Of a DNA stretch of 64,000 nt, positions 52,501-61,314 are shown piece after piece; positions within the stretch are counted from its first letter, which is position 1, and the number at the start of each line of letters is the position of its first letter. Source of the stretch: Herbidospora sakaeratensis (GTDB lineage Bacteria > Actinomycetota > Actinomycetes > Streptosporangiales > Streptosporangiaceae). The notes below the pieces were generated by a model. It searched no databases. It was not told the origin of the DNA and saw nothing but the letters and a program-made list of their open reading frames with translations. The stretch is from positions 1-64,000 of the forward strand of contig NZ_BBXC01000017.1 of NCBI RefSeq assembly GCF_001570525.1, written 5' to 3'. A program made the position numbers and the translations under genes.

Positions 52501-53097
52501 CTAGACCACGGAGGAGCGGGTGAGCTCCCACCTGATCGTGATGACGGTCCGGCCCGACTTGCCGTGCGTGTCGAAGCGCAGCGACTTGCCGGGGACACAG
52601 GTGTAGGTGCCCTTGCGGGGGATCGCCCCGAGGTCCTCGTTGTGCGCGACGGCGTCGCGGAGCAGCCCGTCGAAGCCCTTGCCGCCGCCGGAGCGCTCCA
52701 ATCTGGCGCCGACGTTGCCGGTGCGGGGCTTGAGGGCGACCTTGCCGTGGGTGTGCGGTCCGTGGCCGCCGAAGGTGTACGTGAAGTTCTCGCGGCCCTT
52801 CAGCTTGAAGGTGGCGCCGCCGGTCAGGGGGGCCGACGTGCGGAAGTCGAAGTGGGCGGCGACGTACTTGCCCTCGCGGGTGAAGGTCGCCTTGATGCCG
52901 GCGCCGCCCTCCGCGAAGAAGTTGTGCTTCTTGCCGACGACTTCGGCGGTCGCCTTGGTCACCGTCCACGACCCGGCCCAGCACGGTCCCTTGACCGCGG
53001 GGGTGGGGCTCGGGGAGGGGGTGGGGGCCGCTTGCGCCGTGGTGGGGGCGACGAGGAGGCCCGTGGTGAGCGCGAGGGCTCCCAGTAACTTGTGCAT
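52501..53097 (-). CDS. Secreted protein of unknown function
   Basis: A 198-residue protein with a clear Sec signal peptide (ending TTAQA near 23), a short Pro/Ser/Thr linker and a basic beta-rich domain with two Cys (GPCWAGS and YTCVPG) that could form a disulfide. I do not recognise the family. ATG 53097 gives the signal peptide; GAGAGCGG lies upstream. Confidence 0.78.
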   Translation of the reverse strand: MHKLLGALALTTGLLVAPTTAQAAPTPSPSPTPAVKGPCWAGSWTVTKATAEVVGKKHNFFAEGGAGIKATFTREGKYVAAHFDFRTSAPLTGGATFKLKGRENFTYTFGGHGPHTHGKVALKPRTGNVGARLERSGGGKGFDGLLRDAVAHNEDLGAIPRKGTYTCVPGKSLRFDTHGKSGRTVITIRWELTRSSVV

Positions 53098-53196
53098 CGT
53101 TCCGCTCTCAGGGATCAGAGGTCTCTCAGGAAACTCCCATAATCCGGCTAAAAAATAACAATTCAACTGTTTTCGAGCAGTGAAGTACGTGATCAC

Positions 53197-53964
53197 TTAC
53201 CTCCAGAACATCAGCGACCGCAGGAAGTTCCACAACGGCCGATCCGTCGGCTCGGCCGCGACCACGAGCCGCACGGTGCCGGGGTAGTGGCCGCCCCACG
53301 TCTCGTGCACAAACCAGGACTCCGGGATGTCCGCGGGCTGGAGGACGTGGTCGGTGAAGTCCCAGTCACCCCGAACCCCTTCGGGGGACGCGTAGTAGGT
53401 CTCGACGGAGACGTTCCGCTCCCGGAGGAGGTCCCTGGCCCCGGCGACCGTCAGGTTCGTGAGGTCCTCTCCCTCCAGAGCCTCACCCCGTGCGGCCGGG
53501 TCGCCAACGAGTACGTGTCGCTCACCCTGCCGGGCGGGGCGTCCGGCGATGAGTTCCAGGGGACTGCGCAGATCGACGGGGATGCTGATTCCGTCCATGC
53601 ACCAGAAGTTTCCGCACCCGGGGCCCTCGATCGCCGTGATCCACTGGCCCGCGACCTCGAAGCCGCCGGGGTGGAAGTCGACCGCCCGGTCCGGGGAGAA
53701 GATGCCGGTCACCTTCCCGACCAGACTCGGGGAGGCGGGTTCCATGAGCAGGTTCACCCTCAGGCCGTGGGCGGCGAAGTCCTCGCGGTAACGCCGGGGG
53801 TCGGCGTTGGGATCGACGATCCGGACGTCGATGTGGTCGCCCTGATCGGCGAACGCCACGGCCTTGGCCGGCCCCAGGACGAAGGGGGCTCCAGAACCGG
53901 GCCGCAGGACGATCGGCAACATGACCGCCAGGAGGGCGGTGACGGTGACCAGGATCAGCGGTGC
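53197..53964 (-). CDS. Membrane-anchored protein downstream of ECF sigma gene, probably truncated
   Basis: The coding frame enters from within the sigma gene: the hydrophobic segment [18 protein letters not shown] is encoded right at and after the sigma stop, in the -1 frame. The first codon shown is a boundary, not a proven start; the first in-frame ATG is the Met of MLPIVLRPG. The outer region (about 200 residues) has [21 protein letters not shown] and CGNFWC. Sigma-linked membrane proteins usually have a cytosolic N-terminal part, missing here. Confidence 0.6.
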   Translation of the reverse strand, partial: APLILVTVTALLAVMLPIVLRPGSGAPFVLGPAKAVAFADQGDHIDVRIVDPNADPRRYREDFAAHGLRVNLLMEPASPSLVGKVTGIFSPDRAVDFHPGGFEVAGQWITAIEGPGCGNFWCMDGISIPVDLRSPLELIAGRPARQGERHVLVGDPAARGEALEGEDLTNLTVAGARDLLRERNVSVETYYASPEGVRGDWDFTDHVLQPADIPESWFVHETWGGHYPGTVRLVVAAEPTDRPLWNFLRSLMFWR

Positions 53965-54392
53965 AGGCGCATGGCCGCCGTCGCCCGCGAACAGCCGACG
54001 ACCTTCGCGGCCTGGGCGAGATCGAGGCCCTCCCACGACATCAGCAGCACCAGCTCCCGGTCGCTCTCGCTCAGGCTGTTCAAGGCGGCCAGCGCCGCCT
54101 GGCGGGTGGCGACCTCGGCCGCGTGGTCGGCCTCGGTGCCGGCGACGAACGTGGTGAGCGCGTCGCGGCGGTTGGTCCGCCGGATCAGGTTCAGGGTGAG
54201 ATTCCGGGCGGTGGCGTAGAGCCAGGGCAAGGGCTGGTCGTGTGGAACCCTGTCGTACTTCTCCCAGGCGATCTTGAACGTCTCGGCGGCGATGTCGGCG
54301 GCGTCGGCCGGGCCGACGCGGCGCCAGGCGTACCGCAGGACCGATTCGTCGTGCTCCTGGAACATGCCGGTGAAGCGCGCCTCGTCATCCAC
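53955..54392 (-). CDS. ECF-type RNA polymerase sigma factor, C-terminally shortened
   Basis: A 145-residue ECF sigma. Region 2 (about 10-70) includes [24 protein letters not shown] and WLYATARNL. Region 4 (about 105-145) has the helix-turn-helix [21 protein letters not shown]. The stop comes immediately after the recognition helix, where relatives continue for 15-40 residues. The downstream membrane frame begins in the overlapping -1 frame. A deletion or frameshift joining the two genes is the simplest reading. Divergent from nth. Confidence 0.82.
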   Translation of the reverse strand: MDDEARFTGMFQEHDESVLRYAWRRVGPADAADIAAETFKIAWEKYDRVPHDQPLPWLYATARNLTLNLIRRTNRRDALTTFVAGTEADHAAEVATRQAALAALNSLSESDRELVLLMSWEGLDLAQAAKVVGCSRATAAMRLHR

Positions 54393-54467
54393 GCGCCGTC
54401 CTCTCTTCAGGTGCCGTCACCTGGTGAATGTCGCGAAGCGCGTGGATATCACCCCTACGCTGGGGCC

Positions 54468-55172
54468 ATGGCGACTGAGACCCGGCTGGGGCTGGTGCGG
54501 CGGGCCCGGAAGATGAACCGCATCCTGGCCGAGACCTATCCCGACGCCCACTGCGAGCTCAACTTCGCCGACGCGTTCCAGCTGCTCGTGGCGACGGTCC
54601 TGTCGGCGCAGACGACCGACGTGCGGGTCAACCTGACCACCCCGGCGCTGTTCGCCAAGTATCCGACGCCCGACGACATGGCCGTCGCCGACCCCGACGA
54701 CATGGAGGCGATCCTGCGGCCGACCGGGTTCTTCCGGGCCAAGACCAAGTCGGTGATCGGGTTGTCGATCGCGATCAGGGACCGGTTCGGCGGAGAGGTG
54801 CCGCGGAAGATGGCCGACCTCGTCACGCTGCCGGGTGTCGGGCGCAAGACCGCCAACGTCGTGCTCGGGAACGCGTTCGGCGTGCCGGGGCTGACCGTCG
54901 ACACGCACTTCCAGCGGCTGGTGCGGCGGTTCGGGTGGATCGAGGGCGAGCTCGACCCGGTCAAGATCGAGCAGGAGATCGGGCAGCTCATCCCGAAGAG
55001 GGAGTGGACGGTCTTCTCCCACCGCATCATCTGGCACGGCCGCCGGATCTGCATCGCCCGCAAACCGGCCTGCGGCGCGTGCCCGCTGGCCGCGCTCTGC
55101 CCCTCCTACGGCACCGGGCCGACCGACCCCGAGACCGCCGCCAAGCTGGTGCGGTCGGGGCCCTTCTCGTGA
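54468..55172 (+). CDS. nth: Endonuclease III
   Basis: A 234-residue bifunctional DNA glycosylase/AP lyase. The helix-hairpin-helix [12 protein letters not shown] contains catalytic Lys 127, and VDTH holds Asp 145. A 4Fe-4S cluster is formed by four C-terminal Cys ([18 protein letters not shown]). It removes oxidised pyrimidines. Synteny with Rv3674c. The ATG at 54468 begins the conserved basic N-terminus. Confidence 0.95.
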   Translation: MATETRLGLVRRARKMNRILAETYPDAHCELNFADAFQLLVATVLSAQTTDVRVNLTTPALFAKYPTPDDMAVADPDDMEAILRPTGFFRAKTKSVIGLSIAIRDRFGGEVPRKMADLVTLPGVGRKTANVVLGNAFGVPGLTVDTHFQRLVRRFGWIEGELDPVKIEQEIGQLIPKREWTVFSHRIIWHGRRICIARKPACGACPLAALCPSYGTGPTDPETAAKLVRSGPFS

Positions 55173-55209
55173 CGGGAAGCTTCGCGGGGCGCGCGCGGTT
55201 GCACTGTCC

Positions 55210-55854
55210 ATGACCGACGTACCGGCCTGGATCACCGAAGCGGCGGAGAAGGCCGGTCGGAGCCCCGTCCCCCTGGCGATGCGCCCACCACAAGACGGCG
55301 GCCGCAGGGCCGCCGTCCTGCTGCTGTTCGGCGACGGCCCGGCCGGGCCCGACATCCTGCTCATCCAGCGCAGTTCCAACGGACGCAACCACGCCGGGCA
55401 GCCCGCCTTCCCCGGCGGCGGGGTCGACCCCGAAGACGACGGCCCGGTCGGCGCGGCCCTGCGCGAGGCCGCCGAGGAGACCGGCCTCGACCCCGAGGGC
55501 GTCGAGGTGCTCGGCACCATGCCCGAGCTCTACCTCTCGCACAGCGACAACCGCGTGACCCCCGTCATCGGCTGGTGGCACACCCCCTGTGCCGTCCACG
55601 CCGCCTCACCCGACGAGGTCGAGTCGGTCGAGCGGGTGCCCGTCGCCGAACTCGTCGACCCCGCCAACCGGTTCAAGCTGCGTCACCCGAGCGGGTTCCT
55701 CGGCCCCGCGTTCCGCGTGCGCGGCCTGCTGGTGTGGGGCTTCACCGCCGGAGTGCTCGACGGCATGCTCGCCACCTGCGGTTTCGAGGTGCCGTGGGAC
55801 CGGTCACGGATCGAGGACCTGCCCCCTGACGTCGTGAACCTCGCCTCCCGTTAG
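55210..55854 (+). CDS. NUDIX hydrolase, CoA pyrophosphatase-like
   Basis: A 214-residue NUDIX protein with the box FPGGGVDPEDDGPVGAALREAAEETGL (core REAAEETGL) preceded by the NUDT7/8-type sequence QRSSNGRNHAGQPAFPGG (UPF0035). These enzymes cleave CoA to phosphopantetheine. It follows nth after 37 bp, as Rv3672c lies near nth; the thioredoxin-like gene between them in M. tuberculosis (Rv3673c) is missing. It overlaps the convergent HEAT-repeat gene by 51 bp. Confidence 0.9.
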   Translation: MTDVPAWITEAAEKAGRSPVPLAMRPPQDGGRRAAVLLLFGDGPAGPDILLIQRSSNGRNHAGQPAFPGGGVDPEDDGPVGAALREAAEETGLDPEGVEVLGTMPELYLSHSDNRVTPVIGWWHTPCAVHAASPDEVESVERVPVAELVDPANRFKLRHPSGFLGPAFRVRGLLVWGFTAGVLDGMLATCGFEVPWDRSRIEDLPPDVVNLASR

Positions 55855-56349
55855 CGCCAGCCCCAGCGTCGCCCAGTCGGCCACGTCGTCGTCGCGGTCG
55901 GCGGCCAGGCGGCGCAGCGCCGCGACCCCCGCCGGGTCGGCCGGGCGGCCGATGACGTTGGGCAGGGCGTACGCGGCGCCGTAGCGCACCGTCGCCTCCG
56001 GATGGGACGCGAGCTCGATGACCGAGGGCAACGCCCGCGGGTCGCGCAGATGACCGAAGGCGATGAGCACCGAGTAGAGCACGCGAGGTTCGGTCTCGCT
56101 CGCGGCCAGGAAACGCAGCACCGGCAAGGTCTTGTCGGCGAACGGCCGGTCACGCCCGAGTTCCCCCAGAATGTCGACTCCGAGAACTCTCTCCGCGGCC
56201 GTGTCGGCGGCGCACAGGCGTCGTGCGGCGGTGAAAGTCTCCAGGTCACCGCGTTCCTGCAGGGCAGCGATGGCGTCCCAGCGGGTCGGGCCGTCCGGGT
56301 CGTCATCGGCCAGTGCGGTCTGGATCAGTTCCTCAACAGGTCCCCCCAT
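55804..56349 (-). CDS. HEAT-repeat protein
   Basis: A 181-residue helical protein with HEAT/PBS-lyase-like repeats (RVLGVDILGELG, RVLYSVLIAFGHLRDPRALP, TVRYGAAYALPNV, DVADWATLGLAL). It is probably a scaffold or binding protein of unknown partner. The ATG at 56349 has a poor ribosome site. It faces the marP gene divergently. Confidence 0.82.
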   Translation of the reverse strand: MGGPVEELIQTALADDDPDGPTRWDAIAALQERGDLETFTAARRLCAADTAAERVLGVDILGELGRDRPFADKTLPVLRFLAASETEPRVLYSVLIAFGHLRDPRALPSVIELASHPEATVRYGAAYALPNVIGRPADPAGVAALRRLAADRDDDVADWATLGLALTGGEVHDVRGQVLDP

Positions 56350-56460
56350 GGCGTCACGATATCGAGTGGACTGCGAAGAACCCGTGCACGAGACCGCGCG
56401 TGGCTGGATACGGTTAAGGGTGGTGGCCGGGCCCGGTGGCGATAGAGGTGGAATACAGGC

Positions 56461-57651
56461 GTGCAAGGCGATCTGCTCGACCTCATCCTGATCGGCCTGA
56501 TTCTGGCCTTCGCGGTGTCGGGATATCGCCAGGGTTTCATCATCGGCGCGTTCAGCTTCGTGGGTTTCGCCGGCGGCGCGCTGGTCGGCATGTTCATCGC
56601 CCCGCCGATCGCCGGCGCCCTGGTCAACGGTGAGACCGAACGCGCGCTGCTCGCCATCGTCATCGTGTTCCTCGCCGCGACGGTCGGCCAGTTCGCGTCC
56701 TCGACGATCGGCGCGGTCGTGCGTTCGCACGTCACCTGGGAACCCGCGCGGGTCATCGACGCCTTCGGCGGCTCCCTCGCCAGCGGCCTGTCGGTGCTGG
56801 TGTTCGCCTGGCTGATCGGCTCGCTCATCATCTCGATGAACTTCCCGCTGCCCAAGCAGCAGGTGAACGACTCCCTGCTGCTCAAGACGATGGACCAGGC
56901 GATGCCCGAGGCGGCCCGCGACCTGACGCGCGGCTTCCGCGAGTTCGTCGACGCCTCTCCGTGGCCCGAGGTGTTCACCGCGATCGGCGGCGCGCAGTTC
57001 GTCGACGTGCCCGCCCCCGACGAGAGCATCATCAACGACCCGCAGCTGGCGCGGGCGCGCCGCGCGATCGTGAAGGTGCAGGGCACCGCTCCGACGTGCC
57101 GCAAGCGCATCGAGGGCACCGGCTTCGCCTACGCCCCCCACCGCATCATGACCAACGCCCACGTCGTGGCCGGCGTGTCGCAGGACCTGCGGGTGACCGA
57201 CTACCGGGGCGCCAGCCACGACGCCCGGGTCGTGCTCTACAACCCCGACCGCGACATCGCGGTGCTCTACGTCGAGTCGCTCGACGTCAACCCGCTCAAG
57301 TTCGACATGGCGGCCGAGTCGAAGGACGACGCCATCATCGCGGGCTACCCGAAGGGCCACGGCTTCACCATCAAGCCGGCCCGCATCCGGGTGAAGCAGC
57401 CCGCCGAGTCCTACGACATCTACAACCGCCACACCGTCGACCGCGAGGTCTACGCGATCCGCGGCGAGGTGCAGCCGGGCAACTCGGGCGGCCCGCTCCT
57501 CGCCCCCGACGGGCGGGTCTTCGGGGTCATCTTCGCCGCCGCCACCGACCAGAAGGACACCGGCTACGCGCTGACGGCCGAAGAGGTGCGCACCGACGCC
57601 GAAGACGGCAGCGCGGCCGTCGCCCGGGTCGACACGCAGGACTGCGACTAA
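56461..57651 (+). CDS. marP: Membrane-anchored serine protease MarP
   Basis: A 396-residue protein: a CvpA-like four-helix membrane domain (1-130), a linker, then a chymotrypsin-like periplasmic protease with His 234 (TNAHVV), Asp 265 (NPDRDIAV) and Ser 342 (QPGNSGGP). Cys 213 and 395 match the disulfide known in M. tuberculosis MarP (Rv3671c), which is needed for acid resistance and pH homeostasis and acts on cell-wall hydrolases. GTG start at 56461. The operon neighbour order nth-NUDIX-marP is conserved. Confidence 0.94.
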   Translation: MQGDLLDLILIGLILAFAVSGYRQGFIIGAFSFVGFAGGALVGMFIAPPIAGALVNGETERALLAIVIVFLAATVGQFASSTIGAVVRSHVTWEPARVIDAFGGSLASGLSVLVFAWLIGSLIISMNFPLPKQQVNDSLLLKTMDQAMPEAARDLTRGFREFVDASPWPEVFTAIGGAQFVDVPAPDESIINDPQLARARRAIVKVQGTAPTCRKRIEGTGFAYAPHRIMTNAHVVAGVSQDLRVTDYRGASHDARVVLYNPDRDIAVLYVESLDVNPLKFDMAAESKDDAIIAGYPKGHGFTIKPARIRVKQPAESYDIYNRHTVDREVYAIRGEVQPGNSGGPLLAPDGRVFGVIFAAATDQKDTGYALTAEEVRTDAEDGSAAVARVDTQDCD

Positions 57652-58322
57652 CCGATCGTCGCCTCGACGCCGTCGAGCAACCAGCCGAGGCCGCGTTCGA
57701 AGCTCTCGTCCCAGCCGTCGGTCGCGGTCAGCGGGCCGTGCGCGGCCAGGGCCGGATAGCGGTCGCGCTGGTGGTCCATGTGGTCGCGGGCGGCGTCGCG
57801 GGTCTCGGCGTCGGCGTTGAGCAGCCAGGTCGCCTGCATGAGGGCCGAGCCGACGACGTAGTTCGACAACCCGAACGCGGCCGCCGTGAGGTGGGGCTCG
57901 ACCACTCCGGCGCCGATGAGGGCGGCGTACAGGAAATCGCTTCTGGCCAGCACGTTCGGCCCCAGCATCGGGCGGCCCAGTAGCGCGGCCGACCAGGGAT
58001 GGCGCAGCAGGGTGGCCCGCCAGTCGCCGATCAGGCGGGTGACGCCGGCGCGCCAGTTCTGGTCTTCGGGGATCGGGACGGCGGCGAAGATCGCGTCGAG
58101 CGCGAGGTCGAGCACGTCGTCTTTGGTCTTCACGTGCCAGTAGAGCGTGGTCGAGCCGGTGCCGAGCCGCTCGGCCAGCCGCCGCATGGTCAGCCGGTCG
58201 GCGCCCTCCTCGTCGAGCAGCGCCACGGCCTCCTCGACGATGCGCTGCCTGCTCAGCGGGGGGCCGCCCCGGTCTTCTCGGCTGGACGTCCGCAGCCACA
58301 CCCCACCGGTTCTCGCGTTCAC
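57648..58322 (-). CDS. TetR family repressor (TetR_C_1-like)
   Basis: A 224-residue TetR. The DNA-binding part LTMRRLAERLGTGSTTLYWHVKTKDDVLDLALDAIF (core TLYWHVK) and a C-terminal domain with WR..LL..HPW are of the TetR(class A-E)-like type. It is divergent from the ABC-F gene and faces two nested palindromes, so it probably represses both. GTG at 58322 is favoured; an ATG at 58403 would overlap the divergent gene start. Confidence 0.88.
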   Translation of the reverse strand: MNARTGGVWLRTSSREDRGGPPLSRQRIVEEAVALLDEEGADRLTMRRLAERLGTGSTTLYWHVKTKDDVLDLALDAIFAAVPIPEDQNWRAGVTRLIGDWRATLLRHPWSAALLGRPMLGPNVLARSDFLYAALIGAGVVEPHLTAAAFGLSNYVVGSALMQATWLLNADAETRDAARDHMDHQRDRYPALAAHGPLTATDGWDESFERGLGWLLDGVEATIG

Positions 58323-58333
58323 CCGGCCGAGTC

Positions 58334-58339
58334 TAGTAT
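58334..58339 (+). promoter_or_regulatory. -10 of the ABC-F gene
   Basis: TAGTAT is a good actinobacterial -10. The start site should fall near 58346, at the left end of the first palindrome; the -35 is weak. Confidence 0.5.
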
Positions 58340-58342
58340 GAC

Positions 58343-58388
58343 GTTCGAGTACCGGATCGTTGGTCCGGTCACTCGAACAACGATCCGG
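58343..58388. promoter_or_regulatory. Two overlapping inverted repeats between tetR and the ABC-F gene
   Basis: Repeat A pairs GTTCGAGTACCGGA (58343-58356) with 58364-58378 (one bulged base). Repeat B pairs CCGGATCGTTG (58352-58362) perfectly with CAACGATCCGG (58378-58388). The arms overlap, so as RNA only one can form. Repeat B ends 1 bp before the GGAGGG ribosome site at 58390. Confidence 0.75.
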
Positions 58389-58401
58389 TGGAGGGTTCGT
58401 C

Positions 58402-59985
58402 ATGCCGGGACACGTCGACGTCGATCACTTGACCTACGTCCTGCCCGACGGCCGCCTGCTCCTGAACGACGTGTCGTTCCGGGTGGGCGACGGGGTGAAG
58501 GCGGGCTTCGTCGGGCCCAACGGCGCGGGCAAGACCACCCTGCTGCGGCTGATCGCCGGTGATCTGCGGCCCGGCGACGGCCGGGTGACGCAGAGCGGCG
58601 GGCTCGGCGTCATGCGGCAGTTCGTCGGGAGCATCCGCGACCGCAGCACCGTCCACGACCTGCTGCTGTCGGTCGCGCCCCGGCACGTGCGGGCCTCGGC
58701 CGCCGCCGTGTCGGCGGCCGAGGCGGCGCTGGCCGCCCGCGACGACGAGGCGGCCCAGCTCGGCTACGCGCAGGCCGTCGCCGACTACGCCGACGCCGGC
58801 GGCTACGCCATGGAGACCGTCTGGGACGTGTGCGCGACCGCCGCGATGGGGTTGCCCTTCGACGCGGTCCGCGAGCGGCCGGTCACGACCCTGTCGGGAG
58901 GGGAGCAGAAACGGCTCGTCCTGGAGGCGCTGCTGCGCGGCCCCGACGAGGTGCTGCTGCTCGACGAGCCCGACAACTACCTCGACGTCGCCGGGAAGCA
59001 GTGGCTGGAGAGCCGGCTGGCCGCGTCCACCAAGACGGTGCTGCTGGTCTCCCACGACCGGCAACTGCTGGCGAACGTGGCCGACCGCGTCGTCACCGTG
59101 GAGGACCGCGGCGTCTGGATCCACGGCGGCGGCTTCGCGACCTACGCCGCCGCCCGCGCCGACCGCATCGACCGGCTGGCGGAGCGCCGCCGCCGCTGGG
59201 ACGAGGAGCACGCCAAACTCCGGCGGCTCGTGCACACCCTGCGGCAGACGTCGGCCAACAACGACGCCCTGTCGTCGGCCTACCGCGCCGCCCGCACCCG
59301 GCTCGGCCGCTTCGAGCAGGCCGGGCCGCCCGAACGCGCGCCGAAGGCCCAGAACGTGCGCATCCGGCTGCGCGGCGGGCGGACCGGGAAACGCGCCGTG
59401 ACCTGCGAAGGGCTGGAGCTGACCGGGCTGACCGAACCGTTCGGCGCCGAGGTCTGGTTCGGCGAGCGGGTGGGCGTGCTGGGCTCCAACGGGTCGGGCA
59501 AGTCGACGTTCCTGCAGGTGCTGGAGTCGGCGTACGACGGGACGCACCCGGCGGTCCGGCTCGGGGCGCGGGTGCGGCCCGGCCGCTTCGTGCAGACCCA
59601 CACCCGGCCCGACCTGCACGGCCGCCGGCCCGTCGACCTGGTCATGGCGGCCGACGCCCTGATCCTCAACGAGGCGATGGCCGCGCTGGCGCGATACGAG
59701 CTCGCCCCCGCCGCCAACCAGCCCTTCGAGACCCTGTCGGGCGGGCAGCAGGCCCGCCTGCAGATCCTCCTGCTGGAACTGTCCGGGGCGACGTTGTTGC
59801 TGCTCGACGAGCCCACCGACAACCTCGACCTGGCCGGCGCGGAGGCGCTGCAACAAGGGCTGGCGGGCTTCACCGGCACGGTGCTGGCGGTGACCCACGA
59901 CCGCTGGTTCGCGGCCGACTTCGACCGGTTCCTGATCTTCGGAGCCGACGGGACGGTCTACGAGAGCGCCGAACCGGTCTGGTAG
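58402..59985 (+). CDS. ABC-F family ATPase (ribosome protection type)
   Basis: A 527-residue soluble protein with two ABC domains and no membrane part. Domain 1 has Walker A GPNGAGKTT (38-46), LSGGEQKRL and LLLDEPDNYLD. Domain 2 has GSNGSGKST, LSGGQQARL and LLLDEPTDNLD. The linker (about 255-330) is charged, as in ABC-F proteins that remodel or protect ribosomes from antibiotics. Which drug class, if any, is unknown. A GGAGGG site precedes the ATG, preceded by the nested palindromes and a divergent TetR. Confidence 0.92.
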   Translation: MPGHVDVDHLTYVLPDGRLLLNDVSFRVGDGVKAGFVGPNGAGKTTLLRLIAGDLRPGDGRVTQSGGLGVMRQFVGSIRDRSTVHDLLLSVAPRHVRASAAAVSAAEAALAARDDEAAQLGYAQAVADYADAGGYAMETVWDVCATAAMGLPFDAVRERPVTTLSGGEQKRLVLEALLRGPDEVLLLDEPDNYLDVAGKQWLESRLAASTKTVLLVSHDRQLLANVADRVVTVEDRGVWIHGGGFATYAAARADRIDRLAERRRRWDEEHAKLRRLVHTLRQTSANNDALSSAYRAARTRLGRFEQAGPPERAPKAQNVRIRLRGGRTGKRAVTCEGLELTGLTEPFGAEVWFGERVGVLGSNGSGKSTFLQVLESAYDGTHPAVRLGARVRPGRFVQTHTRPDLHGRRPVDLVMAADALILNEAMAALARYELAPAANQPFETLSGGQQARLQILLLELSGATLLLLDEPTDNLDLAGAEALQQGLAGFTGTVLAVTHDRWFAADFDRFLIFGADGTVYESAEPVW

Positions 59986-59989
59986 GCGA

Positions 59990-60949
59990 TCACTCCGACG
60001 AGGCCACCACGGCGTCGCCCGTGCGGCTGCGGTAGTAGAGCACCGACTTGCCGGCCCGGCGGCGTTCGATCAGCCCCGCGTCGAGCAGCACCTTCAGATG
60101 GCGGCCCACCGAACCGAGCCCCTGGCCGGTCAGCGCGACGAGCTGGGTCGTGCTCTTGGGCGTGTCGAGCAGGACCAGCACGGTCGCGCGGGCGGTGCCC
60201 AGCAGGCGGCCCAGCGGCGCGGACACCTCCCGCACCTCGGTGAGCACGCCCGCGGCCGGATAGATCACCGCATACCGGTGCGGATGCTCCCACGCCACCC
60301 AGCGGTGCCGGGGCGTGACCGGCACGAACATGAGCCGCGCCGTCGCGAGGTCGCGGGGCGGGTTGCTGGTCGTGTTGATCTGCAACCTGCTGTCGCCGAG
60401 CCAGCGCATGCCCGGCCGCAGGTCGTTGAGCGCCGCCTCCCAGCCGCCCATGCTGAGACTGCCGATCCGGCCGATGATGTCGGCTTCGAGGATGCGCCTG
60501 CGTCTGTCCCAGGTGGGTTCGACGGCTTCCTGCCACACCCATTCCAGTACGTCGGCGGCTCGTCGGGCCAGGTCGTCGCGGCGCAGCGGGCCGGGGAGCA
60601 TCCTGCCGAGGGAGACCTCGAGGTCGGCGTAGACGACGTCGGGCGGGGTGGCGCGGATGGTGGCGACCTCGTCGGCGAACGTGGGCTCGCCGGTGCCCGT
60701 CGGGGCGGGGACGAGGAAGTCGGCGACCCACTCGGCGCCGTTCGCGGCGCGCATCAGCAGGTCGTCCAGGGGGTCGGCGGCGAGACGGGCCTTGAAGCGG
60801 TCGGCGTGCCGGTCGAACCAGTGTTGCTCACCGGGGTGGGCGGGGTGGGCGTGGCCCAGGGCGAACATGCACGCGGTGGTCTCGGCCAGCGGCGAGACGA
60901 CGAACCTGCTCCCGGCCAACGTGTCCGCACCGATCTGCCACCAACCCAT
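59990..60949 (-). CDS. ArsR-like winged-helix transcriptional regulator
   Basis: A 319-residue regulator with an N-terminal domain of about 220 residues (DUF5937-like) and a C-terminal ArsR-type wing (LVALTGQGLGSVGRHLKVLLDAGLIERRRAGKSVLYY; core GSVGRHLKVL). No metal-binding CxC is seen, so the signal is unlikely to be a metal. GGGAGGG precedes the ATG. Divergent from the MFS gene, which it may control. Confidence 0.87.
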   Translation of the reverse strand: MGWWQIGADTLAGSRFVVSPLAETTACMFALGHAHPAHPGEQHWFDRHADRFKARLAADPLDDLLMRAANGAEWVADFLVPAPTGTGEPTFADEVATIRATPPDVVYADLEVSLGRMLPGPLRRDDLARRAADVLEWVWQEAVEPTWDRRRRILEADIIGRIGSLSMGGWEAALNDLRPGMRWLGDSRLQINTTSNPPRDLATARLMFVPVTPRHRWVAWEHPHRYAVIYPAAGVLTEVREVSAPLGRLLGTARATVLVLLDTPKSTTQLVALTGQGLGSVGRHLKVLLDAGLIERRRAGKSVLYYRSRTGDAVVASSE

Positions 60950-61314
60950 GCATACCCTCCCGAACCGACTTGCCCGTTCCCCGTCCTGTTGCTTCGCACC
61001 GGCGTCGTTCCGGGCTGGTGTCGCCCTGGGCTGATGCTGCCCGCACCAGTGTCGCCGGCACCAGAGTCGTCCCGTGCGGGGGTCTGGCGACGGGTTTCAC
61101 CCGCTACCGCCTCGCGGTGTGACTGCGGGACCGCGACGTGATCGATCCGTGGAACGCGCCCTGCATCTGGCTATAAGTCGTCTCTTGGTGTGGGGTGTCC
61201 GGCATCTACAGCTATCGGGCCGAACCCCGTTGTCTCAGGCCCTTCGGGGGTGGTGGTTTCGCGTGCGGGCGAAACATTACCCGGTCTGACCTGCGGGGAT
61301 GGAATGTGCTCCTC
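60950..61314. other. Intergenic region between ArsR-like and MFS genes
   Basis: About 365 bp with no convincing gene. It should contain the two divergent promoters; a weak TTGGTG near 61185 is the only candidate -35 that I can point to. Short GC-rich partial repeats around 61010-61070 may be fortuitous. Confidence 0.5.
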
